DNA of 64,000 nt from Clarireedia homoeocarpa (lineage: Eukaryota > Ascomycota > Leotiomycetes > Helotiales > Rutstroemiaceae), in assembly GCA_001465935.1 (NCBI GenBank), contig LNKV01000033.1:372001-436000 (forward strand), read 5' to 3'. The position numbers were made by a program, and so were the translations under genes. Shown here piece by piece: positions 1-9,749 of this stretch; positions within the stretch are counted from its first letter, which is position 1, and every line of letters begins with the position of its first letter. A model generated the notes under the pieces. It was not told the DNA's origin. It worked only from the letters and a program-made list of their open reading frames with translations, and ran no database searches.

Positions 1-1862
1 TCCCACGAATTTGATGCCGTACTCGTCGAGCAGGCCGACAGATCGGGCTCCGATGGTACAGGTTTCATATCATGATGCGAGATATTGGTCGCGACGTGCC
101 TGGTCCCGCCGAGCGGTGATACCATGGTTGCATTGTGTGGTGTGGCGGGGTCAAATGTTTGCACTACTTCGACTGTGCGGAGGATGCCGAATGATGGACG
201 GGTAGTCTGGTCTATGGAGAGGTGGGAGGAGAAGTGGGAGTTTTCGGTAGAGGGCTGAGTCGAGATGGTGGAGTGCTGCTCGAGGGTGCTGCTGGAGATG
301 GAGGCGTTGGCTGGGTACCTAGACTATGGTGGGATAGGGAACATTAGTTTGGGTGAAAACGAGTAAAAGAGGGTAAAGAGTTTACGTTGGCAAAGTGAGC
401 TAGACGCGGTATAGAAGGGAGAATCTTTTCAAGATTTCTCATTGGTATTTCAGATACTAATCCGACACTATCACTCCTTCTATCTTGCTGAGCAGATTGG
501 CGATCCATTCTACCAGTTGTAGAACGGTTTTGTGGCGTGCTGCGTTGCGTAAATTTGAAACGGCCGTGGCGGTATAAGCTATGAATTATCGGAGCGTTCG
601 CGAAGAATGTCTAGAAGGAAGCCTTTTAGCTGATGGCATCTGCCTATGGAGAGATGGGGGAATTACTTCTCCAAGGCATTCAATAAGACCCCAGAGAAAT
701 CGGTACTGCGGTGTGAGGTTGCTCATAGTTATGATGAGGCGTAGGATGGAGACCATGACGAGCTATAAGATTGTCAGAATCGGCTTGCAGGTTGAGAATA
801 CTGAAGGGGCAACTCGTACAAAAATACCGATTGCAAAGACGGCTGAGACCTCGATTTTTAACCTGTCTGATGTTAAATAATTGAAAGGGCAGAATGACGA
901 ATAGCGAAGTGGAATGGCAACATACTTGAGAGGCATCAAAGTCCGATGGATCATTGGTAATGGAAGAACAATTAGTACAACATCTGTCACAATGTTCGCC
1001 TAGATGAATCATGAATGAGAGGTGTTTTGCCCGAAGTTAGAAGATCTACTCACGATTCCCGGTGCTAGAATAGCGTAACGCTTCATCGTGTCAGTTTTGA
1101 AAGATTTCTTCCACCGAGGAGATTAGCCTACCGCATTCTAGGAGTCCAAATTAGCAAGCTTTAAATGTCACCTCGGAGTCTTTCGCATACTCACAGCGCA
1201 TTTCGCAGGTTCTGGTAATACTTGCCATAGTAACCTAAGAGGCCGGCATTGAGAAAGGGAAAGTATCACATCCGTCATCCAGGCAGCACAAAATGCCCAG
1301 AGAAAGATTATAACCAGCCGATATTCCTTCTGTCTTGCGACGAGTCTCTTGTAGTAGATCAGCTAACACAGCGATTAGCACGCATTAGTATACACTTAAG
1401 ATATTCTCAGCGTACAATACACAGCTTCATGCTCCAGATATAACATGTGTATAAAATTCGACCAGCCAGGATCAGTCTTGCTCCAGTTGTTGCTGTTGTA
1501 ATGTCAGCACATACGTTGTTCATAGCAAAGGACATTGCCACCTCTTCTCAGATCATCTATAGTGGTTTGTGGTTTGCCATCGACTGAAAAGGCGCCGGTG
1601 GCTATTACTTGCATCGATGACCCATGGATCTCCTGATTGAGGTCAGCGAATTGACTTCAAAAAGTCCGGGCTGTAGCTAACATACCACAAGTCGATAAAC
1701 TCCCGTGTTGAAAATAATGGCTCCCAATGCCGCAAACATTACCCAATCGTCGCGGTAATACCTCTCATGCTTGATCTGTCTCAAGATAACTCTCAAACCA
1801 ACCAGCACGAAAATTATGGCATTGAAAGTATACGCTGTTATGTCGATTGCTGAAGGAGTCAT
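1..1862 (-). CDS. PTH11/rhodopsin-like seven-helix membrane protein, partial, possibly decaying
   Basis: Minus-strand exons that join in frame: 1862-1686, 1632-1515, 1492-1416, 1362-1195, about 1107-1054, 999-926 and 862 downward. They encode hydrophobic helices typical of fungal rhodopsin-domain (PTH11-like) proteins: a helix ending GLRVILRQ, then YYRDDWVMF, a loop ending in SQCRPLRLLWQV, and the helix IVTDVVLIVLPLP followed by MPLK. These match the family's usual order. The last helical exon either stops at 763 or is spliced (about 814-770) into a frame reading VSILRLII. A separate open frame of about 106 codons (about 320 to 1) resembles the hydrophilic tail of such proteins (GILRTVEV) and runs off the window; joining it to this gene is inference. 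The fifth exon needs an unusual acceptor to avoid a stop, so the gene may be damaged. The start is the first in-frame ATG; an upstream exon is possible. Family call fairly sure, exact model not. Confidence 0.55.
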
Positions 1863-2544
1863 TATGTCACCGATCAAGAAAGAGGAAATGAGAATGCTAA
1901 AGGGGAAAATAAGTTGGACTGGAGATAGAAGAGAATTCAAAGCAACAATATGAAAGCGGCGACAACAACAACAACCAACATCTCATTGATGCCAATTTCC
2001 GGCATTTTCAGTACGACCCAAAGAGTGAATTATTTTGGAATCTTCATAGTCATTAGACATGGCTGGAGTTTACTGTCTTCCGTAATGTAGAATGAGCTTG
2101 ATGCCATCTCAGTTACAGCAGCACCGAAGCAGTAGTGGACAAGATGTGGTGAACTTTCGCCAGTGTTATTGAAGCCCATAACAGCATTTCTGGAACTCGA
2201 ATTGATGACCATGATAGAGCATAATTCTTCATTACAGTAATCATTTGGAGATGGTTGGTGCAACAAATCTCTAGCTACTCTCTCACTTGAATGCCAGTTC
2301 ACTCGATAGCATCTTCAAGCTCACTTATGTGGGGATTTTACCTCAATGCTATGCAATGTTCCAGAACGAGCCTCCGGAGGCTCAGGCCGCTTCGCTCAAT
2401 AGTGCCTTATTTTGACGGCCTTCACCACCCTTCGACTCGTCCTGCCGGAGGCTTCTTATATTGAGGTTATTCCCAAGCTATTTAAAGAGGGCTCCTTACA
2501 GAGCCCAGGCCTCGCTTCAGGCGAGGCCTGGTAGCAACTTATAT
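1863..2544. other. Gene-free stretch with a 16-bp perfect palindrome
   Basis: No convincing gene. A 16-bp perfect palindrome (GAGCCTCCGGAGGCTC) sits at 2368-2383 and a second stem-loop at 2505-2531. These mark the edge of the decayed repeat zone that follows. Confidence 0.5.
2505..2531. repeat. Perfect 11-bp-arm hairpin
   Basis: Arm CCAGGCCTCGC at 2505-2515 is followed by a 5-nt loop and its exact reverse complement at 2521-2531. It lies just beyond the stop codon of the repeat-bearing ORF at 2545-2919. It could be an element terminus or a transcript hairpin; the sequence does not decide. Confidence 0.6.
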
Positions 2545-2919
2545 TCAAGGGTTTAATTCATTTTCTATTTCTTTCTTTATTCTCTCCCAACGTCTCTTTT
2601 CAGTCCGCAAATTGCACTTTCTACAGAGTTTACAGGTAAGTCGGCCTTCAAGTAAGGGTAGCGGGCGTAGTTGGAAGCAGCTGGAGCAGTACTGCGTCTC
2701 TTCCGGCCCGTCAACCTGCGTCTCTTCCGGCCTGTCAACCTGTGTCTCTTCCGGCTTGTCAACTTGCGTCTCTTCTTCTTGCAGCCTGTTAACCTGTGGA
2801 ACTGTACTATTCCAGTACTTAAACGGGCCGGCAATATATATCTCCCACTGCCACTCCTCTATATAGGCTGCGGCGGAAGCCCAGCGGGCGGGACCCCGCC
2901 CACCGGGTTGGGGCCCCAA
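2545..2919 (-). CDS. Hypothetical protein with ETQVD repeats and a CxxC/CxxC C-terminus
   Basis: A 124-codon ATG-to-stop frame. Residues about 50-75 hold tandem copies of an 8-residue unit containing EETQVD, encoded by a 24-bp DNA repeat (about 2695-2790 on the plus strand). The C-terminal half has CSSC, then about 16 residues later CKLCRKC, followed by a basic stretch: the spacing of a small zinc-binding module. I do not recognise the family. Neighbouring palindromes, inverted repeats and transition-decayed direct repeats suggest a piece of a dispersed genomic element rather than a host gene. The 24-bp units differ mainly by C/T changes. Expression is unproven. Confidence 0.35.
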   Translation of the reverse strand: MGPQPGGRGPARWASAAAYIEEWQWEIYIAGPFKYWNSTVPQVNRLQEEETQVDKPEETQVDRPEETQVDGPEETQYCSSCFQLRPLPLLEGRLTCKLCRKCNLRTEKRRWERIKKEIENELNP

Positions 2920-3158
2920 TGGGCGGGTTGCTGACCCTTATGGGGCCCCATTGGGTAGGCTGAGAAAATGAAAACCCGGCCCACGACCCAGGGGGTCAGT
3001 GCAGAGTAAATAAGTGGAGAAAACAGGGGTTTTACAGGGTTTAATGTCATGTGTTAGTCATGTGACAGTCCTTGGCAACCCATTGGGTACCCAGTGGGCG
3101 GGACAAGAAGTTGAAAACCCGGCCTATAGGGCCCCACGCCGCAGCCTACCTCTATATC
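2857..3158. repeat. Imperfect inverted repeat pair with GC-rich interior
   Basis: CTCTATATAGGCTGCGGC at about 2857-2874 recurs inverted at about 3138-3158 with a small gap. Between them lie GGGGCCCC palindromes and a repeated GAAAACCCGGCC (about 2968 and 3113). The layout resembles a small non-autonomous element or its remnant; no target-site duplication was identified. Confidence 0.4.
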
Positions 3159-3385
3159 TCTATTCGTACTTCCAAATATCCCATTCCCTTCCTTCTATCT
3201 CCTTCTATCATCCTGCCAAGTCTTCCTTATTTTCTCCTATTGTAGTCTGCTTTTTAAAGCCTTCTCCACTACCCGCTGTGCCTGTTTTAAAAATTGCTCT
3301 TGTATCTCTTTTATAGATTCGACCTTCCAATAATAATAGACCTGGTAATACCGATCAAGGTAACGACGACAGGTTAACGTTCGTA

Positions 3386-3536
3386 ATTTACTTACTAGAC
3401 GATCGTACTTATATGATGAGCACCGGTCGACTGTACGTTCAGCCCGGAGCCCTAAACAGGCTGTAAGGCTCATTTACCTACTGGACGATCGTACTTATAT
3501 AATGAGCACTAGTCGACTGTATGTTTAGCCCGGGGC
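3386..3536. repeat. 65-bp direct repeat, two copies differing only by transitions
   Basis: Copy one is 3386-3450 and copy two 3472-3536. They differ at eight positions, all C/T or G/A. There are no transversions or gaps, the pattern expected after repeat-induced point mutation or cytosine deamination. Confidence 0.7.
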
Positions 3537-3724
3537 ACTTGTTGCCGGTCCGTATACCTATAGCACTGATTGCTATAAATGCCAGCGCCCCTCATATAGC
3601 AGATAGTGCAGTGTATATAAGGAGGCATAATAAGAAGTAATTAAAAGTGGTCAAAAAGTGAGGATATTAATTAAATAAAAGTGTACTAAAAGTGGCCGCA
3701 CAGGCCAGAAATCATATAGTAGTG

Positions 3725-3970
3725 ACCGTAGATCCTCTAGATCCTCTAGATCCTACGGTAATTTAATAAACTTAAACTTAAAAATAAAATTAAATTTAAT
3801 ATAGATTTCTAGAATATACTTAGTACTATTAGCTAAGAACCAATAGAATCCATTGAATATAATAAGGCAGTACTTTGGCGGAGCGTCTGAGTCACCTGAG
3901 ATAACGATGAATACCAAGCTAGTCAGTAGTCAGGCACTGCCGTAAACTCTCAGGCACTGCCGTAAACTCT
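3725..3970. repeat. Stem-loop, AT-rich block and 20-bp tandem duplication
   Basis: ACCGTAG (3725-3731) and CTACGGT (3753-3759) flank three copies of GATCCTCTA. An AT-rich block follows (about 3760-3840). A 20-bp unit beginning CAGGCACTGCC is duplicated exactly at 3931-3950 and 3951-3970. The rest of 2920-5080 shows no supported gene. Confidence 0.5.
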
Positions 3971-5080
3971 CCGAAGCTTCCCGGTGACTAGCTGCTGATA
4001 TTGGTTCGAGACAGTTCTAGATGCCAAAGGAGAGACGTGCAGCATTTGGCTTGAGAAGAGCAAGGCTCATCAGGATCAGCTGGGCGAGAAAGAATTTCGT
4101 CCATCGTGGTATGATAGAAAAGTATGAGTTGGCTCCGAGATTGAAATGGTATCAACGGAGTTTATGGAGGGGTGCAAAGCAAACACTGAGGACCTTGTCA
4201 TGTAAATATGTAAACTAAACAAAACAAATTATGGCGCCCTTAGGGTTACACCACCAAGTAACATGACCTTATACAAAAGTATGTCGTGCATGTTCAACCC
4301 GAGGGAATATCGACTCCAGAAGCAAAGACCAATCCGTAACCGGAATGGTCACATGACCTCCAGCTGCCACACCCGAGGTTGATACCCCTTCCTCCTTTCG
4401 TCCAGAACATCACGATCCTTATCACCGCGTTCTACATCAGCCCACGAAAATTCTCCCGTCAGCAAGCGCTCATAAGATTCAGAAAGCGCAACAGAGACTT
4501 TTACAGATTTCAAATTTTTCGTTCTCGTACTGCATGCACATTTTCGTGACTTTCTCGACATTGAACTCTCTTACCAAGCTGATGCCAAAAGAGGAAATGC
4601 TATTCCGGAGCTGGGGAAAATTCGGTGTTAATGCATGATGACCCTTCGGTCATTTCCATAAGGCTACCGAGCTTTTTTCAACGTCATGAAAACTTTGTGC
4701 TGCCCAATGTCTTGGTATTGTGTCGAACCGAGACCCCTTGTCGGCGTGTCTTGGATTTTCAATTTCGAGGGAAATGATTTGATATTGTATGCTAGGCATA
4801 TAATACTTTAGTATGTTTGTGGCGGATTTGCGAATATAAATATTGGACAGTTCCGCTGGTGGTGTTTTTGTTTCTACACTCGCACATCATAAGCAAGTCT
4901 TCCATCTTCATATATATATACAATATTCCTCCTCTATAAAGCAGACAAGATTCTGTATATTGACACACATACACACTGCGTTACATATCTGCCAGCAAAT
5001 CACATATTACACACCAATAACACCACTCATAAATCAACCAAACAACCAAACCAAGCTTCACCACTACCAATACAAACAGG

Positions 5081-5260
5081 ATGTCTTCAGCGCCCCTCTC
5101 CGACCGCATCAAGTCTTTGTGGCATACCTTCACAACCGGGTGGACAGTTACTTACCCGGAGAGCGCAATCTACGGCGACGGACCCCAGGATTTCTTCCAC
5201 ACCCCTACCAGAACCGAAAGTCAAACCCTAGAGTGGGAACGCAGGATGATTAGAAGATAG
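5081..5260 (+). CDS. Small hypothetical protein (59 aa)
   Basis: An ATG-to-TAG frame of 59 residues beginning MSSAPLSDRIKSLWHTF and ending in EWERRMIRR. It has no signal peptide or membrane helix and is rich in aromatic and charged residues. The ATG follows an A/C-rich leader typical of fungal 5' UTRs (positions -3 to -1 AGG), and a TATATATATA run lies about 165 bp upstream (4911-4920). Composition is protein-like and unlike the low-complexity DNA downstream. I do not recognise a family. Short chance frames are common, so this is moderate evidence only. Confidence 0.45.
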   Translation: MSSAPLSDRIKSLWHTFTTGWTVTYPESAIYGDGPQDFFHTPTRTESQTLEWERRMIRR

Positions 5261-6433
5261 ATCCCTAGTATTTTTATTTTTACTAAGGATGGGAGGGCAA
5301 GTGGTCTGGGGAAAAGTTCGATGGATGGAGGATGGTGATATGGAGTGGAGGAATGGGCGATGGTGCTGTTAGGATGGAGCAAGAGGTGGGCGATTGATAG
5401 AGTATGTGAAATGGAGGACGATAGAACGATGCGAACAGACACGTCGTAGGAGAGCATGGTGATGGTGGGGAAATGGAGCTCTGAGCTGGTGGTTGAAAGC
5501 TCAACAATATAGCAGATGGGGAAAGGGAGTTGTTATTTCAGGTGTTTTCGGGATTTGGATACCATAGGCGCGCGAGCAGGAAGGCATGATACCGGAAGGA
5601 AGGGAGTTAAATAGAAGGATATCGATATCATCATGGCGTATACTTTGCGAATTTACGAATACTTCTATATACCATTTTTTTACTTTTTTTTTCAATAAAG
5701 AAATTCTCCTCTTCAATTCAAGTTCACTTTTATCCATCATCACTCATTTATTTAACTTATCATCTTTTCGTCATCTTGTAGTGCAAGCAAGCCCTCATAA
5801 TGCGATTGACGTAAGCCGAGAAGGTATGCGAGGGTCCATTCGATAGGCACAAATGCCGGCGCTAGCACCTACTATATGTTATTTCGGCATCCACCTCGCC
5901 ACAAACGTTCATTGACTTGCGTTGCTATCAAGTGATTACATTTATCTTATCGGGCAAAATTTACGTCGGCAATCTTTTGACATATTCCCACTCTCCCAAC
6001 ATTCCTGGTATCAACTAATCTTCAAATGATTCTCACTCCTAGCTTTTATTTCTTCCCTCCATGTGATTTCGCTTGCGCTTTCGTGCCCCTTTTTATACTC
6101 GTGCTTTTTGGTGTTGGTGTTGGTGTTGGTGTTGGTGCTGTTGGTTTCTGAGTTGTACCCTTTCAACGACATCCTAAACAAAATGAATATCTATTAGCTT
6201 TGCTCATCCCCTTGGCCCTATATATCCATTCTCCCCACCTCGCCCACTCTTTCTTTTCCCTTGCAAAGCAAAAAAAAAAAAAAGAAAAAGAAAAAGAAAA
6301 AGAAAAAAGGAACCGAGTACTCACAAAAACCCAAATAAAAACCTCAGCGTAGAAACCTCATTTCCTTTTCCCTCGCTCTTCCCCTCACCTTCGCCTTCTC
6401 TCTTACTTCCCGCTCCCCTTCCTCTCTTACCCT
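5261..6433. repeat. Gene-free stretch with simple repeats
   Basis: Contains a GGTGTT hexamer run (about 6110-6138) and an A-rich run with AAAAAG units (6270-6308) beyond the 3' end of the minus-strand gene. Long CT-rich tracts follow. No gene supported. Confidence 0.5.
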
Positions 6434-6955
6434 TCAAATTTCCTCCTTTCCACCCTCCCGCCCTCCCACTTCCACCCCTATCCCGCTTCCACCCCTATCC
6501 CGATCCCCATCCCCAAATGAGTACCCATGTGTAGGAATAATCACCCAATCTAAATCCCACTCCTCCTCCAACTCCTCCTCCCACTCCTCTCCTTCATCCA
6601 CCCCTTCCCCCACTCTTCCCCTCGTATAAAACTCCTCAACCGTAAGATCGCGCCACAGCCGCGGCCGGTGCCCTTACGCTGAAATAATTTCGTTTGCAGA
6701 TGAGGATGCTGAGATCGGAGAGCTCACGATATGAGCTGAGAGAGAAGGGGGACGCTTTGATGAGGAAGGGGAGGAAGAAGAGGGGAGGGACGATGGGTTT
6801 TGGTGGAATGGAGAAGAATGTGCGAGGTGATTTGGAGGAGTTGCTGTGGTGGTGGATGTGGGCGTGGATATGGGTGAAGGAGGAGGAGAAGGAGTAACAT
6901 GCACCCAGGAGGGATTGGGACGGGCACGGTTTATTATTAGGGTCGGGTTTGCCAT
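6434..6955 (-). pseudogene. Acidic-tailed hypothetical protein gene interrupted by one in-frame TAA
   Basis: The minus-strand frame from ATG 6955 runs 93 codons (Pro/Ser-rich, ending NEIISA) to a TAA at 6674-6676. It then continues open in the same frame for another 79 codons to TGA at 6434-6436. The downstream part reads as real protein: RPRLWRDLTVEEFY, then a Glu-rich segment and DWVIIPTHGYSFGDGD. The whole frame is 522 nt with only this one interruption. CAA to TAA is a C-to-T change in CpA context, as RIP would make. Alternatives are a sequencing error, stop-codon readthrough or an unrecognised intron; the acceptor-like TTTCAG just before the stop does not give an in-frame join. The ATG follows an A/T-rich leader in the 700-bp gap to the next gene. 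No family recognised. Confidence 0.5.
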
Positions 6956-7679
6956 TTTATATTAAATCGGATCGAGTAACTTATCTTGTGGAAGCAAAAG
7001 TACAAGTTAATGTAGACGTTTGAGTTAATGGTGTATATTGTGTTGCATTTTGCTTTGTATTGTATTGAATGGAGTTGGTGGTATGCGATTGAATGCAAGC
7101 AGGTCACCTATTTTGAAAATTTCTTTATTGTTGTGAATGATGAATATGAAAACATGAATGGGGAGGAGTGATTCTTTGTTTACTAGAAGAGGGACAACTG
7201 AGTAGTTTAAAATGAGAAATATGGTTCTTTGTTTGGAAATCTAAAGATGTGGTTGCGGAATTGAGAATTGATATGTTTCTGATTGTACTTGTTTACGACG
7301 GAAGGTTGAGCGTTGTTGTATGATTATGAAGGAGATCACTAGGTAGATTTCCAGTTGTTGGTTGTTCGTTAAGTTGGTTCACAATTGACGATGAATTCTG
7401 AGAGGGACAGGATGGATGGGAAACTGATTCTATTTGGTGAAAAGGGACTGCGGTATTATTTTGTGCATCGAGACCCGTGAGAAGTCTCGATGAATTATGA
7501 TATGCCGTGTTCTTAGAACACTGTAAATTCGGGCTAAAATAAGTATATAATCCTCAGTGTTGATATAAGAGATAGATTCAAGAATACGGATTTTTGTTTC
7601 TCGAGACTAAGCAGTATAATCGAATACACGATTCTGTGAGTTAAAGCTGCAAGCAGCCTCAATCACTCAATTAGTTTCG
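6956..7679. other. Gene-free intergenic region
   Basis: AT-rich sequence serving as upstream region of the interrupted minus-strand gene and downstream region of the nucleoside hydrolase-like gene. No further structure seen. Confidence 0.4.
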
Positions 7680-8975
7680 TTACAATTCCCGACCTCCATT
7701 ACGAGGTAAATAATGTCCTCCAGCAACAGCATCATACAAAGAACCCTTGATTAAAGCCCTCAAAGTAGTGATCATCTTTTCCTCGTTAATGCCAGTCCCA
7801 ACAGGTAGCAAATCTCCCGGAAGAGGCACCTTTGGTTTCGATGCATCAGGCTGAAGTGCTGGAGGCTTCGCCACACCCACGACGCGACGATTTTTCCAGC
7901 CGACTGGTTTGGTGAGAACACCAAGTTTGTCGAGAACAGGTCCATCTAATGTACCCAGAGCTGCGAGAGCATCATACATAATAAAGCTGCAGTAAGGTAA
8001 GATATCTCTAGGATCTTCAGGGCCTTCGCGTGCCAGCTTCTCATCGTACTTGTGTTTCTCTGCCCAACTGCATCTGTTTTTCAAGAACCATGCTTTATCT
8101 GTCCAACCAAAAGCTCGGTGCTCAGGGCGTTTACAAGCGGTGTTGTAGAAGTAGAGATCTTGCTCCACCTGAACGAACTGTAGGTGAAGACCCAAGGGAT
8201 GTTTTGTGGCGGCGAATTCTCCCGTGACTTTCACAGGAACAGCTGCAGCAAAGGCGGCTGTCTTTTCGTAGACAACTGAAGGAATATGTTTTTGCTTTCC
8301 AAGAAAAGCGTGGAATTTTTCAGCAGCTTGGAAGTTCCAACCATTGTTCGCGGCATCGGTTTGGGGTGTCAGAACTCCGGAATGATAGACATAGCCGCCC
8401 TGTAATATGACTTTTTCCGTATTTTCAACAAAAAGCTTCTCATGGCTCACAATCGTTCCGTTTGGTAGTTTTGTTTCGCCTTCAACAAACTCTGAGATAT
8501 CCTGCAAGCTAGAAATGAGTAACAAGGTAATCTTTTGTTTGAGTTCCTGTGCTTTTCGATAAAACTGGAAGTACAGCTCCGGTCCAGATTTGAAATTTGT
8601 CTCCTTGCTCATGAAAGATACCGGACACCCGTCGCTACCATTAAATTCGTAGTCCTTGACTTTGAAACCCTTCGTAGCCGCGCTCGTTCCAACAGCGACG
8701 GGCACATCCTCTAGCCCGAGAGTATCGAGAGCGCCTCGAGCAAATTGTGCACGTTTCACCGCTGGGGTTAAATTTGCAATCAAGCCTATTATTTTAACTA
8801 AGCCTAGCCGGTCAAGCTCCTTCAATACCACCACCGCTGCGAGATCGTCGTAGTCTTTACCAATATCCGAAGTCACAAGGACCAACGGGACATGGTGATT
8901 TTCGCTTGATGCGCTGCAAAGGATTTGGTAAACTTGCTTCTCTTCGCCAGAAAGTTGCTGAGGAATGGTCGACAT
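7680..8975 (-). CDS. Inosine/uridine-preferring nucleoside hydrolase-like protein 1
   Basis: A single-exon frame of 431 aa. Residues about 31-43 carry VLVTSDIGKDYDD, a variant of the DxDxGxDD aspartate cluster that binds calcium and ribose in nucleoside hydrolases; the Asp residues of the cluster are kept. The segment LGLEDVPVAVG (about 85-95) matches the conserved loop after the second strand of the fold, and ILQGGYV (about 190) also fits. Known family members split the N-glycosidic bond of nucleosides to ribose and base. Here the canonical DTDPG is altered, so substrate and activity are uncertain. No signal peptide is evident, suggesting a cytosolic enzyme. It lies tail-to-head behind a longer paralogue at 9750-11378, so the pair probably arose by tandem duplication. 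Confidence 0.8.
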   Translation of the reverse strand: MSTIPQQLSGEEKQVYQILCSASSENHHVPLVLVTSDIGKDYDDLAAVVVLKELDRLGLVKIIGLIANLTPAVKRAQFARGALDTLGLEDVPVAVGTSAATKGFKVKDYEFNGSDGCPVSFMSKETNFKSGPELYFQFYRKAQELKQKITLLLISSLQDISEFVEGETKLPNGTIVSHEKLFVENTEKVILQGGYVYHSGVLTPQTDAANNGWNFQAAEKFHAFLGKQKHIPSVVYEKTAAFAAAVPVKVTGEFAATKHPLGLHLQFVQVEQDLYFYNTACKRPEHRAFGWTDKAWFLKNRCSWAEKHKYDEKLAREGPEDPRDILPYCSFIMYDALAALGTLDGPVLDKLGVLTKPVGWKNRRVVGVAKPPALQPDASKPKVPLPGDLLPVGTGINEEKMITTLRALIKGSLYDAVAGGHYLPRNGGREL

Positions 8976-9749
8976 CGTGCTTGTTGCGGCGAGGATGATA
9001 GCTGAAACTTTGATGTGCTGATATTTCCGTATCGACTAATAGTGATAGTGGGTGCTGGGTAGATAGTGCGCCGTAGAAGTTGCTGGATCCAAACTTCTCG
9101 AACAAGAAAATTGTCTCTAAATATATATGCGCCGTTAAACTGTTATTCACTCTAGGATCGAATATATTAAACAGTCATGTACTTGACACAATGAAAGTGT
9201 TCAAAGCAATCGGCATGGTTGAACAAAGGGCTGATATTGAGTGGTTCAAGGGATAAAGAATTTCAAATTTTATGGTGAATCTGGGAGTGAATTCATTTGT
9301 ATACATATTCTAGATCCCAACTAAGCCGTGTTGTTTTGTAGTTGTTTATGACTGAATTTGATTCTCTTAAGCGCTTAATAAGTTGGTGAATTCATGAAAC
9401 GACGAGGCTCATAATCGCAACTGCGGTGGGGTAAGTGTACAGTAATTATCATCATTTTCTACCCGTTACTAATACCACCCCTCAGCCCCCCTCAGCCCCC
9501 TTCAGCCCCTCCATCCTGCCACCCATCTATCTCATCGAGTAAATAAGGCTGACATTAATTTATTGCAGGTATCATATTCTGAATCTAACATAAATATCCG
9601 TCTTTATTCTATATTTCTTGTATACAAAGCAAAGAAGACACACATACAAAAAATAGCACATACAAAAAATAAACAAAAGACGCTCAACTACGTTTCTAAA
9701 CCTCTGATCAACTCAGACTCTATATCACCAGGTCTCTAAGTGTTAGTTC
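8976..9749. other. Intergenic region between the two nucleoside hydrolase-like genes
   Basis: Holds a TATATAT motif about 145 bp upstream of the first gene (around 9120) and short CAGCCCCCCT repeats near 9485-9510. No gene seen. Confidence 0.4.

Noticed and set aside
3995..4020. GGTTCGAGAC resembling a tRNA T-loop
   Set aside because: No matching acceptor, D or anticodon stems in the surrounding 80 bp.
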